Shown one piece after another: positions 20,311-28,663 of a DNA stretch of 64,000 bases; the stretch's first letter is position 1; each line of letters starts with the position of its first letter. Origin of the DNA: Glaciecola sp. XM2 (GTDB lineage Bacteria; Pseudomonadota; Gammaproteobacteria; Enterobacterales; Alteromonadaceae). The notes below the pieces were generated by a model, which saw only the letters and a list, made by a program, of their open reading frames with translations, ran no database searches and was not told the origin of the DNA. The stretch is taken from contig NZ_JAHEOJ010000025.1 in NCBI RefSeq assembly GCF_018595715.1, forward strand, positions 4,300 to 68,299, read 5' to 3'. The translations under genes and the position numbers were made by a program.

Positions 20311-21549
20311 CTAAGAGCGCGACTGCGTAAAGTCTGGGTAAGCTTCTAGACCACACTCACTTAAATCAACGCCTTCGAACTCTTCTTCTTCAGAGACTCT
20401 GACGCCCATTACAAGTTTGATCACATACCAAACGATAAAGCTGGTTACAAATACCCATACAAATATAGTCAAAGCACCGATGATTTGGCCGCTAAATTTA
20501 GCACCTTCATTTGTGATTGGTACAAGTAAAAGCCCTAACAAACCAACAACACCGTGAACAGAGATTGCGCCTACTGGATCATCAATTTTCATTTTGTCTA
20601 AACCAACAATACTGAAGACTACCAAGATACCGCCAAGTACACCGAATATGGTCGCTTGTAATGCTGTTGGTGTTGAAGGCTCTGCAGTGATAGCCACTAG
20701 ACCAGCCAAAGCGCCATTAAGGGCCATGGTTAAATCAGCTTTACCAAACATCACACGCGCTAGGATAAGAGCAGCTACTGAACCGCCTGCCGCTGCAGCA
20801 TTAGTATTCATAAATACTACCGCTACCGAATTTGCTGATTCAACAGTCGCCGTTGCTAACACTGAGCCGCCGTTAAAGCCAAACCAACCCATCCACAAGA
20901 TAAATGTACCTAATGTTGCAAGGGGTAAGTTAGCACCTGGGATAGCATTAATTTTGCCATCTGCAGTGTATTTGCCTTTACGAGCACCTAACACTAACAC
21001 GCCTGCTAAAGCTGCTGCCGCACCTGCCATGTGTACAATACCTGAGCCCGCAAAGTCAGAGAAGCCTAAGTCGCCTAGCGTGTATAAACCAAACACTGCT
21101 TCGCCGTTCCATGTCCATGAACCTTCCATTGGGTAAATGAAACCAGTTAAAACGACTGCGAACAACAAAAATGACCAAAGCTTCATACGCTCAGCTACCG
21201 CGCCCGATACAATCGACATTGCGGTGGCAACAAATACTACTTGGAAGAAGAAGTCTGCTGAAGGCGCGTAAGTTGCTGGGTCTTCTGCAACGCCGGTAGC
21301 ACCGTCACCCGTAATACCGGTTAGGAAAAATTCACCACCGTACATAATCGCATAGCCTGAAACCATGTACATAATGCAGGCAATTGAGTAAAGGGCGATG
21401 TTCTTAGTGAGTATTTCAGTGGTATTTTTCGCACGAACCAAACCGGCTTCGAGCATGGTAAAACCTGCAGCCATCCACATAACGAAAGCGCCGCAAATTA
21501 GAAAATAAAAGGTATCGAGTGCATACCCTAGTTCAAATGTGATTTCCAT
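20311..21549 (-). CDS. amtB: Ammonium transporter AmtB
   Basis: Inner-membrane ammonium channel of 412 aa with about 11 transmembrane helices. The pore twin histidines are in GIVHMAGAAAALAG and ISVHGVVGLLG. The family motif DFAGSGIVHM and the NTTEILTKN segment near the N-terminus are present. The protein begins directly in TM1, without the cleaved signal peptide seen in E. coli AmtB. GGAG lies 6-9 nt before the ATG at 21549. It is co-transcribed with glnK 26 bases upstream; GlnK should block the channel when nitrogen is plentiful. The unit is probably driven by NtrC and sigma54. Confidence 0.97.
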   Translation of the reverse strand: MEITFELGYALDTFYFLICGAFVMWMAAGFTMLEAGLVRAKNTTEILTKNIALYSIACIMYMVSGYAIMYGGEFFLTGITGDGATGVAEDPATYAPSADFFFQVVFVATAMSIVSGAVAERMKLWSFLLFAVVLTGFIYPMEGSWTWNGEAVFGLYTLGDLGFSDFAGSGIVHMAGAAAALAGVLVLGARKGKYTADGKINAIPGANLPLATLGTFILWMGWFGFNGGSVLATATVESANSVAVVFMNTNAAAAGGSVAALILARVMFGKADLTMALNGALAGLVAITAEPSTPTALQATIFGVLGGILVVFSIVGLDKMKIDDPVGAISVHGVVGLLGLLLVPITNEGAKFSGQIIGALTIFVWVFVTSFIVWYVIKLVMGVRVSEEEEFEGVDLSECGLEAYPDFTQSRS

Positions 21550-21575
21550 AGTATTTCTCCAAAAGGGTTAGCGTC

Positions 21576-21923
<348 letters not shown>

Positions 21924-21991
21924 CTACTTTTTGAATGTATTGCTGTTTAGGTTGAATGTATGTGTATTAATGTGGTTCTAGGGGGAAGCAA

Positions 21992-22007
21992 TACAAAAGC
22001 GATGCCA
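21992..22007 (-). promoter_or_regulatory. Probable sigma54 (-24/-12) promoter of glnK-amtB
   Basis: On the minus strand TGGCATCGCTTTTGTA fits the sigma54 consensus TGGCAYRN4TTGCW in spacing, with one mismatch: the -12 element is TTGTA instead of TTGCA. Transcription would begin near 21980 and give a leader of about 66 nt. The NtrC site 65-80 bp upstream supports this reading. Confidence 0.65.
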
Positions 22008-22071
22008 ATTAGAAAACAGCATATATTTCATGGAGTTAATTAAATCAGCAGCGCCAAAAACAGGGAAACAA

Positions 22072-22086
22072 GCACCGTTTTGGTGC
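22072..22086. promoter_or_regulatory. NtrC-binding enhancer site
   Basis: GCACCGTTTTGGTGC is a perfect GCACC-N5-GGTGC palindrome, matching the established NtrC (NRI) consensus GCACCAAAATGGTGC. It lies about 95 bp upstream of the inferred glnK transcription start, a normal enhancer distance. Nitrogen limitation is therefore expected to activate glnK-amtB. Confidence 0.85.
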
Positions 22087-22133
22087 AAATGGTCCAATAT
22101 AGGGATTGTTACATAACGGGTAAGCTTGGTTAT

Positions 22134-24449
22134 CTACCAATCAAAGATTCGTTCTAACCATGAGCGCTTTTTCTTAGGCGGTGGCTTAGTGGCATTTTCT
22201 CGCGACTGAGCGCACTGTAGGCCAGGCTCTAAGGCAGACGCAATCGCAGGTACGCTCATGACATTAGCGCATCCAGGCTGCATGTTTGCGCCGCTGAGCT
22301 GATCAAAATGCGCGATGGTTAAGGTGCTAGGAAAGCGCCGAGACAATGATTTAGGTTTGTTTTGCTTTTGAAAATCGATAAAAATTTGCAGCGCGCCACT
22401 GGCACCAGACATATTGACCGGCGAGTTGTCATCATTACCGACCCAAACGCTAGTAACTAAATTACGGTCAAAACCAGCAAACCAACTGTCTCGATAATCA
22501 TCTGTAGTGCCGGTTTTTCCTGCCATATTAATCGTCTTGAAGGTTTCACCAACTGCTTTTGCTGTGCCTTCTTGAGTCACTTTGTGTAGCGCATAGTTGA
22601 GGATATAGCTAGCGTCTTCATCGGCCCGGCGCTGCGAGACATCCTCGCGCTTCCATAATAATTGATCATCATGCGTGGTAACTGCACTTAGTGCGTGCAA
22701 GGGCTTTAATACGCCGTTGTTACTCATTACTTGATAAATTTGATTTACCTCCAAGACAGACATTTCAACGGCGCCAAGTGAAACCGATGGCAATGGCTCT
22801 ACCGACTTGTTGTAACCAAGACGTTGTAAGGTAGCTACAACCACGTCAAAGCCCATTTCATCTGCTAACACCACGCTAGGCACATTGTACGATTGCGTCA
22901 GCGCTTCAAGCAGCGACACTTCGCCTCGAAAGGTTTTATCTGCATTTTGTGGTCGCCACTTTTGCCCTTCTTTATCGTCAAATTCAATGGGGCTGTCTGC
23001 TAAACGTGTGCCTAAATTATAGGTAAATGGATCTTCTAGTGCCGCAAGATACACCACCGGCTTTATTAAAGAACCAATGGGCCGATAGGCATTTAACGCC
23101 CGATTAAACCCTGCAAACTCTGGGCGCTTACCACCCACCATCGCACGAATCTCGCCGGTGGCGATATCACTCACAACCATCGCGGCTTCTAAATCAGGCA
23201 GCCCTCTGGCGATTGCTTTAGCTTGAACTTGCTCCACCAACGCCTTCTCGGCCCGCAGCTGAGCATTCACATCAAGCGTGGTAAATACTTTTACACCCGA
23301 CAATCGCGTGGACACTTCAGGCACAACGTTATACAACTCATCTGACACCTTATCCATGAAGGCTGGATGTTCACCGGAGGCGAGAGACGGGCTTGACGAC
23401 GTCACCAGCGGTTGCGCCAATGCACTGCGATACTCGTCTGAGGTTAGATATTGTTGATCAAATAAAATGCGTAACACAAGATCTCGGCGCTCGGTGCTTC
23501 GCTGTTTATGACGAATCGGATGGTAAAAACTGGGCCCCTTAACCATGCCTACTAACGTCGCGATTTCCACTAGTTCAAGTTCTTGAAGCGGCTTATTAAA
23601 ATAAAAATGGCTAGCCAAACCAAACCCATGCACGGCAACCGCACCGTTTTGGCCCAAAAAGACTTCGTTTAAATACGCATTGAGTATTTCATCTTTGCTG
23701 TAGCGAGCATCTATTACCAATGCCATGGCTGCTTCTTTGAGCTTACGCGTATAGGTTTGCTCTCGCGTCAAGTAAAGGTTCTTTGCTAATTGCTGAGTAA
23801 GAGTGCTCCCGCCTTGGACTGTGCGCCCAGCCGAGATATTGGCCATCAATGCCCTAATAATAGATAGCGGGGCAATACCGTGATGCTGGTAAAAATCTTT
23901 ATCTTCGACCTCTATCAGAGCAATTTTTAATAACTCAGGAATGTCTTCATATTGCATCAACATGCGATCTTCAGATAATCCACCCACTAGGCGAGAAATT
24001 AACCAAGGTTCAAGCATTACGCTTCGTGCTTGTTGCTGTGTGTCGAGTAATTCAAGGGAGGAAATACGCGCATCAGACCAGCGCACATCGAGCACGCGCT
24101 CTGGTGCCTGCATGTCGGCGTACTCAAACGCCCTTCTAAATACGGTTAATCGGTCTTTGCCTAGACTAAACTCGCCGACATTCTGTGCATCAGCAACTTG
24201 TCTATACCCAAGCAAGGCTAATTCATCTTGCACTTCGCTAGGGGTAATTTCTTGATTTAACGTTAACACAAGTGGCCGTGCATAGATTTGCGCAGGCACT
24301 TCCCACTTGTTGCCAGAGAAATGCTCTTTGACCTGTGCATCAATATAAATTAGGTAGCTTATCAGTACCGCCAAGATCACTAAGCTGAGTTTAACGAAAT
24401 GACGCTTAATCCACCTAAATGGCGCAAATAATACAGCACGTATCTTCAA
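22134..24449 (-). CDS. mrcB: Penicillin-binding protein 1B (bifunctional)
   Basis: Class A PBP of 771 aa that polymerises and cross-links peptidoglycan. One N-terminal transmembrane helix (about residues 19-41) is followed by a UB2H-like domain (about 70-150), which in E. coli docks LpoB. The glycosyltransferase domain has IEVEDKDFYQHHG and QGGSTLTQQLAKNLYL. The transpeptidase domain has the SxxK motif in RPIGSLIKPV, the SYN motif in QSYNVPS, and KTGT in MAGKTGTTDDYRDSWF. The UB2H segment assigns it to PBP1B rather than PBP1A. The start is a TTG at 24449, with AGG 11 nt upstream and no in-frame alternative before the membrane helix. Confidence 0.95.
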   Translation of the reverse strand: MKIRAVLFAPFRWIKRHFVKLSLVILAVLISYLIYIDAQVKEHFSGNKWEVPAQIYARPLVLTLNQEITPSEVQDELALLGYRQVADAQNVGEFSLGKDRLTVFRRAFEYADMQAPERVLDVRWSDARISSLELLDTQQQARSVMLEPWLISRLVGGLSEDRMLMQYEDIPELLKIALIEVEDKDFYQHHGIAPLSIIRALMANISAGRTVQGGSTLTQQLAKNLYLTREQTYTRKLKEAAMALVIDARYSKDEILNAYLNEVFLGQNGAVAVHGFGLASHFYFNKPLQELELVEIATLVGMVKGPSFYHPIRHKQRSTERRDLVLRILFDQQYLTSDEYRSALAQPLVTSSSPSLASGEHPAFMDKVSDELYNVVPEVSTRLSGVKVFTTLDVNAQLRAEKALVEQVQAKAIARGLPDLEAAMVVSDIATGEIRAMVGGKRPEFAGFNRALNAYRPIGSLIKPVVYLAALEDPFTYNLGTRLADSPIEFDDKEGQKWRPQNADKTFRGEVSLLEALTQSYNVPSVVLADEMGFDVVVATLQRLGYNKSVEPLPSVSLGAVEMSVLEVNQIYQVMSNNGVLKPLHALSAVTTHDDQLLWKREDVSQRRADEDASYILNYALHKVTQEGTAKAVGETFKTINMAGKTGTTDDYRDSWFAGFDRNLVTSVWVGNDDNSPVNMSGASGALQIFIDFQKQNKPKSLSRRFPSTLTIAHFDQLSGANMQPGCANVMSVPAIASALEPGLQCAQSRENATKPPPKKKRSWLERIFDW

Positions 24450-24579
24450 AATATTTTTAAACCTTTTGCCGGCATTGCATTCGCCTTATTTATTATTGAT
24501 ACCTTAGTCGATAAGACTAGACAATGGTGTGGCACTTCCTTAGTCTGAAAGTTCAACACATGCATATTAGAGGCTACCG

Positions 24580-24831
24580 ATGAAAGTGACCGTCAATATT
24601 GAACTTTCCCCTGCTGAAGCACGCGAAATGTTTGGCTTACCTGATTTTAGCGATATCCATCAGTCATTAACAGAAGACTTATTAAATAAATGCCAACAAG
24701 ATCCTCAATCTGCATTTGAAACGTTCATCAAGCCTTCATTAGAAACCGGAATGTCTGGCTTTACAGCGTATCAGAATATGATGGCGAATTTTATGCAAGG
24801 GCAAATGCAGCCTCAAAAATCCAAAGAATAA
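24580..24831 (+). CDS. DUF6489-like small protein of the PHA locus
   Basis: Protein of 83 aa starting MKVTVNIELSPAEAREMFGLPDF, which resembles DUF6489 (assigned from memory). The N-terminal half looks like a short beta/alpha segment and the C-terminal half is amphipathic and Gln/Met-rich (NMMANFMQGQMQPQ). It is 39 bases upstream of phaC on the same strand, so a role in polyhydroxyalkanoate granules is likely, though none is shown. GAGG lies before the ATG at 24580. Confidence 0.82.
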   Translation: MKVTVNIELSPAEAREMFGLPDFSDIHQSLTEDLLNKCQQDPQSAFETFIKPSLETGMSGFTAYQNMMANFMQGQMQPQKSKE

Positions 24832-24870
24832 GCTATACAAACTGTGTGCAATAGCACCAAAGGACATATC

Positions 24871-26646
24871 ATGGGAAGTGATGAAACCGAAGTACTCCAT
24901 TATTTAGAAAAATACGCGACCGTATTCAATTCGATGGCGCAAGATATTTTGCATCGCTCTGGAGGTGACGGCGCAGCGAGTTACCCGAACCCTTTTAATC
25001 AAGAACGCTTAAATGAACTATTGTCGGGTGAAACCAAGATTGATGCAAACAAGCTGATGCAACATCAATTCTCTTACCTGCAAAAGCAATCTGAGCTATG
25101 GCAAGAAGCCAGCAGAGTAATGATGGGCGAAACCATCGAAAGCGCAGCCCCTAAAGGTAAAAAAGATAAGCGCTTTTCGCATCAACAGTGGGATGAGAAC
25201 CCCATTTATCGATATATCAAAGAGTCGTACTTGATTAACGCAGAAATGCTTACCAATACCATCGACTCTATTGAGTTTGCTGATCCACGTCATAAAGACC
25301 AAGCGAAGTTTTTTACGCGTCAGTATGTAAACTCACTATCTCCTACAAATTTTGTGTTAACCAATCCCGATGTATGCGAAGAAATCTTGGCTACAAAAGG
25401 CGAGTCGCTTATTAAAGGCATGCAAGCCTATTTAGAAGATTTAGAAGAAAGCCCGCTTGAAGCATTTAAAATGCGTCAGACCGATGCCAGCGCGTTTACA
25501 TTAGGGGAAAACTTGGCCTACACGCCTGGAGAAGTGGTGTATCGCAATGAACTCATTGAGCTGATTCATTATGCGCCAACAGGCAAGACACAACACAGTA
25601 TTCCCGCACTTGTGGTGCCTCCATTTATTAACAAGTTTTATGTCATGGACTTGGAGGAGAAAAAATCGCTAGCGAAGGGCTTGCTCGACAGCGGCTATAA
25701 CGTATTTATGATCTCTTGGGTCAATGCAGACTCTGAGTTAGGCGATAACGACCTATTCGATTATATGCGCAAAGGACCACTTGCAGCGATTGAAGCGGTC
25801 AAACAAATTACCGAACAAGACAAAGTCAATTTAACTGGGTTTTGTGTAGGCGGCACTCTGTCTGCCATGACCACCGCGTATCTTCGTGGCATTGGTGATG
25901 AGAGCATTGGCTCACTGACTCTACTGACGACATTGCTAGACTTTTCACAGCCTGGTGAAGTGGGTAACTACTTTTCTGAAGATATGTTGCCAATGATAGA
26001 ACAAAACGCCGAAATTAAAGGAGTGTTTGATGGTCGCATCATTGCAATGAGCTTTAGTTTATTGCGTGAAAACTCACTGTTTTGGTCATTTTTCATCGAC
26101 AATTACCTAAAGGGTAAAGACCCAGCGCCATTTGATATCTTATATTGGAACAGCGATTCAACCAATATTCCCGCAGCGTGCTTTAAACAATACCTGCGTC
26201 TGACCTACTGGGAAAATAAACTGAAAAACCCAGGAGAAATTGTTATTGATGGTGTGCCAATCGATTTAGGCAACATTGATGTGCCTACCTACTTCCTTAC
26301 CACTGTCGCTGACCATATCGTATTATGGAAAAGCGCCTATGAGGGCACAAAGCTAGTCTCAGGAGATACTCGTTTTGTATTAGCAGGCTCAGGACATATT
26401 GCGGGTGTTATCAATCCAACCAATGGTGGTAAATATCCCCATTGGACAAACGATACGCTAGAAGAGACACCTGAAAAATGGTTTGAAGGCGTTACCGAAC
26501 AAGCAGGTTCGTGGTGGCAAGATTGGCACAAATGGCTCAAGCCACACTCTGGTAAGCGCAAAGCTATGCCGGCCCCGGGCAGTCATGAAGACTTCCCAAG
26601 TTTAGGCGCTGCGCCAGGAAGCTATGTACTTAAACGTTTAGAATGA
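24871..26646 (+). CDS. phaC: Class I poly(3-hydroxyalkanoate) synthase
   Basis: Polymerises hydroxyacyl-CoA, mainly 3-hydroxybutyryl-CoA, into PHA at the granule surface. At 591 aa it fits class I synthases that act without PhaE. The alpha/beta-hydrolase fold carries the lipase-like box GFCVGGTLSA with the catalytic Cys; the Asp is in TTVADHIVLWKSAYEG and the His in GSGHIAGVINP. The ATG at 24871 has AAAGGA 5 nt upstream; the frame extends nine codons further without a better site. It is followed by a long hairpin and phaR. Confidence 0.96.
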   Translation: MGSDETEVLHYLEKYATVFNSMAQDILHRSGGDGAASYPNPFNQERLNELLSGETKIDANKLMQHQFSYLQKQSELWQEASRVMMGETIESAAPKGKKDKRFSHQQWDENPIYRYIKESYLINAEMLTNTIDSIEFADPRHKDQAKFFTRQYVNSLSPTNFVLTNPDVCEEILATKGESLIKGMQAYLEDLEESPLEAFKMRQTDASAFTLGENLAYTPGEVVYRNELIELIHYAPTGKTQHSIPALVVPPFINKFYVMDLEEKKSLAKGLLDSGYNVFMISWVNADSELGDNDLFDYMRKGPLAAIEAVKQITEQDKVNLTGFCVGGTLSAMTTAYLRGIGDESIGSLTLLTTLLDFSQPGEVGNYFSEDMLPMIEQNAEIKGVFDGRIIAMSFSLLRENSLFWSFFIDNYLKGKDPAPFDILYWNSDSTNIPAACFKQYLRLTYWENKLKNPGEIVIDGVPIDLGNIDVPTYFLTTVADHIVLWKSAYEGTKLVSGDTRFVLAGSGHIAGVINPTNGGKYPHWTNDTLEETPEKWFEGVTEQAGSWWQDWHKWLKPHSGKRKAMPAPGSHEDFPSLGAAPGSYVLKRLE

Positions 26647-26657
26647 TATGATGACCA

Positions 26658-26708
26658 ACTAGGCAGTATTGTGCAGCGGCGCCGCGCGTTGAAGCAATAC
26701 TGCCTAGT
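26658..26708. repeat. Long inverted repeat between phaC and phaR
   Basis: ACTAGGCAGTATTG and CAATACTGCCTAGT form a perfect 14-bp stem. The 23-nt interior is GC-rich and holds a smaller palindrome (GCGGCGCCGC). There is no T-run after it on either strand. It could end or attenuate phaC transcription, stabilise the phaC mRNA 3' end, or be a small mobile or REP-like remnant. Confidence 0.85.
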
Positions 26709-26711
26709 CAA

Positions 26712-26733
26712 TTAACGCATAGTTAACGCATAG
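26712..26733. repeat. Tandem 11-bp direct repeat before phaR
   Basis: TTAACGCATAG occurs twice without a gap, 20 bases before the phaR start. The repeat is exact. It could be an operator for phaR autoregulation or a slippage product; the sequence cannot decide this. Confidence 0.7.
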
Positions 26734-26752
26734 ACTAAGGCCGCTGCCAAAC

Positions 26753-27178
26753 ATGATCCTAATAAAGAAGTACCCCAACCGTCGCCTGTACGACACCACA
26801 AAAAGCCAATACGTCAATCTCGAATTTATAAAAACACTTATCAATGAGCGTGACGAGTTTAAAATCATTGATTCAAAATCTGAAGCCGACATTACCAAAA
26901 GCGTTCTGCTGCAAATTATTAGCGAATCTGAAACAGACGAAACCCAGTCGCTGTTAACCGATGTATTGTTAAAGCAGTTGATTCGTTTTTACGACAGTGA
27001 CATGCAGGTGTTTGTGCGCCAGTATTTAGAACAGAGCATCCTACAATTTATCGATCAACAAGATAAAATGCAGGGCATGATGAAAAATATGGTAGATAAT
27101 TCTCCCATCGGTTTGTTTACTAAAATGATGGAAAAAAACATGGAGGCCTGGCAGTACGACAAAAGTCGTAAAAAGTAA
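26753..27178 (+). CDS. phaR: PHA synthesis regulator PhaR
   Basis: Repressor of 141 aa that binds both PHA granules and DNA. The N-terminal PHB/PHA accumulation regulator domain is diagnostic: IKKYPNRRLYDTTKSQYVNLE. The following region (QSLLTDVLLKQLIRFYDSDMQVFVRQYLEQSI) is the PHB_acc repeat segment that senses granules. The known role is to repress phasin genes until PHA forms and titrates PhaR away. Two matching palindromes flank the phasin promoter just downstream. The ATG at 26753 gives the conserved N-terminus, though its ribosome site is weak. Confidence 0.95.
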   Translation: MILIKKYPNRRLYDTTKSQYVNLEFIKTLINERDEFKIIDSKSEADITKSVLLQIISESETDETQSLLTDVLLKQLIRFYDSDMQVFVRQYLEQSILQFIDQQDKMQGMMKNMVDNSPIGLFTKMMEKNMEAWQYDKSRKK

Positions 27179-27202
27179 TAAATCCATATAATTCAATGCC
27201 TT

Positions 27203-27223
27203 AAGCATCAGCCAGATGCTTTT
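27203..27223 (+). terminator. Weak hairpin after phaR
   Basis: AAGCATC and GATGCTT form a 7-bp stem with a 5-nt loop followed by only a short T-run. It may be a weak or leaky terminator 25 bases after the phaR stop. Confidence 0.45.
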
Positions 27224-27244
27224 CACCCTTCAACAAAGAAAAAA

Positions 27245-27259
27245 TGTTGCACTGCAACA
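27245..27259. promoter_or_regulatory. Probable PhaR operator 1
   Basis: TGTTGCACTGCAACA is a perfect 15-bp palindrome with one central base. It lies just upstream of the -35 element of the first phasin gene. TGC/GCA-rich palindromes of this kind are known PhaR targets in other PHA producers. The phaR gene ends 67 bases upstream. Confidence 0.75.
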
Positions 27260-27268
27260 AAATAATCC

Positions 27269-27296
27269 TTGATCTTTCTTCTGTATTGGCTATTAT
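27269..27296 (+). promoter_or_regulatory. Sigma70 promoter of the phasin genes
   Basis: TTGATC at 27269 and TATTAT at 27291 are separated by 16 bp. Transcription would start near 27303, giving a leader of about 68 nt. The promoter sits between the two palindromes, the second of which would overlap the start of the transcript, so occupation of both should block initiation. Confidence 0.65.
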
Positions 27297-27310
27297 TTGA
27301 ACATCAGCGA

Positions 27311-27325
27311 TGTTGCAGTGCAGCA
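27311..27325. promoter_or_regulatory. Probable PhaR operator 2
   Basis: TGTTGCAGTGCAGCA differs from operator 1 by the centre and one arm position. Its centre is 66 bp from that of operator 1. It lies in the transcribed leader just downstream of the inferred promoter, where a repressor would act as a roadblock or cooperate with the upstream site. Confidence 0.75.
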
Positions 27326-27370
27326 AAATGTGATTTCGCACTTAATTTAAATTTCAATGAGGTCAAGATC

Positions 27371-28105
27371 ATGTTTGGTAACTTTTCAGAGCAAATGAAA
27401 AAATCTACAAAACCAGCGAACACTCTGCTAGAAATGAATGCGAAAACCCTCGAGCTAGTTTCTAAGCAACAAACCGTATTCTTTTCTGGCGTTATGACAG
27501 ACAGCGTTAAATTACTTTCTGCATTAAATGACCAAACCGAATTAAAGGATATGCTAGCTGCACAATCTGTATACGCTGAATCGGTAAGAGAGCGCTTAAC
27601 CAGCGCTTCTAAAACGACTTATTCTGCACTTTCTGCAATGCGTCAAGACGTAGCAGATGTAGTAAAAACGAGCTTCGCTGATGCGACTGAAGATGCTAAA
27701 GCGGTGGTTACCGAAGCGGTTGCTAAGGTAACGCCAGCACCTGCAAAAAAAGCTACTGTTGCAAAAAAAGCGCCTGCACCTAAAAAGGCAGCGGCTACCA
27801 AAAAAGCGCCAGTAGCTAAACAAGCGCCAGTAGCTAAAACCGCAGCGCCTAAAACGGTTACGCCACAGGCTACACCGCCTGTAGTTGAGAAGCCTGTTGC
27901 TACGCCAGCGGTCGAAGTAAAAGCACCTGTTTCAAAAGCACCTGCTAAAAAAGCAGCTGCAAAGAAAACTCCAGTAGCTAAAAAAGCTACTGCAGCACCC
28001 GCGGCTACCAAAGCGCCTGCCCCTGCTAAAAAAGTAGCGGCTAAGAAAAAGGTAGCTGAACTAAGCCCTGCGGATGTTAAAGCAGATTCCACTAAAAACG
28101 ATTAA
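27371..28105 (+). CDS. Phasin with histone-H1-like Lys/Ala/Pro tail
   Basis: PHA granule-coating protein of 244 aa. Residues about 1-110 form an amphipathic phasin domain (FSEQMKKSTKPANTLLEMNAKTLELVSKQQ) that resembles the phasin encoded directly downstream. Residues about 115-235 are a low-complexity basic tail of repeated AAKKAP/PAKKA units. In Pseudomonas PhaF and in PhaM such tails bind DNA and tie granules to the nucleoid for segregation; the same role is inferred here. The ATG at 27371 has GAGG 8 nt upstream; the frame extends upstream across the operator region, which is not coding. Expression is probably controlled by PhaR. Confidence 0.9.
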   Translation: MFGNFSEQMKKSTKPANTLLEMNAKTLELVSKQQTVFFSGVMTDSVKLLSALNDQTELKDMLAAQSVYAESVRERLTSASKTTYSALSAMRQDVADVVKTSFADATEDAKAVVTEAVAKVTPAPAKKATVAKKAPAPKKAAATKKAPVAKQAPVAKTAAPKTVTPQATPPVVEKPVATPAVEVKAPVSKAPAKKAAAKKTPVAKKATAAPAATKAPAPAKKVAAKKKVAELSPADVKADSTKND

Positions 28106-28147
28106 TTTATACCTTAACTACTTTACTTTTAATTTTGGAGAAACATC

Positions 28148-28492
28148 ATGTTAGAACAATTCAACGAACAATTTAAAGCATCACTTAAGCCTGTTACTGA
28201 ACTTGCTACATTAAACATGAGCACGTTACAAGAACTTGCTGAAAAGCAAAATGCATTATTCACTACTTTGTTATCAAGCGGTGTATCTTTTGCAGAAACT
28301 GCTGGCCAGCAAAAAGACGTAATGAGCCTTGCTGAAGCGCAAAAAGCATATCTTGAAACGCTTCAAGAGACTATCACCGAATCTGCTAAAGAAACTTACA
28401 CCTTAGTGTCTGGTGCTCAGCAAAAAGCCGGTGCAATGCTTAAAGATATCAGCGAAGAAGTAACTACTAAAATGACTGCAGGTGCTAAATAA
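28148..28492 (+). CDS. Phasin
   Basis: Small granule-associated phasin of 114 aa made almost wholly of amphipathic helix (QFKASLKPVTELATLNMSTLQELAEKQNALF). It is similar along its length to the N-terminal domain of the preceding gene but lacks the basic tail, so the two look like a tandem duplication, one copy with an added DNA-binding extension. GGAG lies 8 nt before the ATG at 28148. It is 42 bases after the first phasin and is followed by a strong terminator, so the two phasins form one transcript. Confidence 0.92.
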   Translation: MLEQFNEQFKASLKPVTELATLNMSTLQELAEKQNALFTTLLSSGVSFAETAGQQKDVMSLAEAQKAYLETLQETITESAKETYTLVSGAQQKAGAMLKDISEEVTTKMTAGAK

Positions 28493-28557
28493 GCTTAGGC
28501 TTAGCAATGCTCTCAATGTGTACTAGTATCTCTACGTTGAGTATACTGCAATAGAAA

Positions 28558-28599
28558 CTTCAACCATTGAGCCTTTTGGCTTGTGGTTGGAGTTTTTTT
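28558..28599 (+). terminator. Intrinsic terminator of the phasin operon
   Basis: A long hairpin whose arms begin CTTCAACCA and end TGGTTGGAG, with an inner GAGCC/GGCTT stem around a short T loop, is followed by seven T residues. It lies 66 bases after the second phasin and before phaZ, so phaZ probably has its own promoter. Confidence 0.9.
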
Positions 28600-28663
28600 A
28601 TCCGCGCCTCTTTATTTGCGCTGCTAAATCTGAAATGTGTTAAATGTATTTTAGGAGACCAAA

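Noticed and set aside
20594-21136. 180-aa frame opposite amtB
   Set aside because: Antisense shadow of a certain transporter gene, rich in Ala/Pro/Asn with no recognisable domain.
27643-28092. 149-aa Ala/Gly/Phe-rich frame opposite the first phasin
   Set aside because: It is the antisense shadow of the repetitive Lys/Ala/Pro tail; its low-complexity composition is explained by that repeat and no ribosome site is seen.
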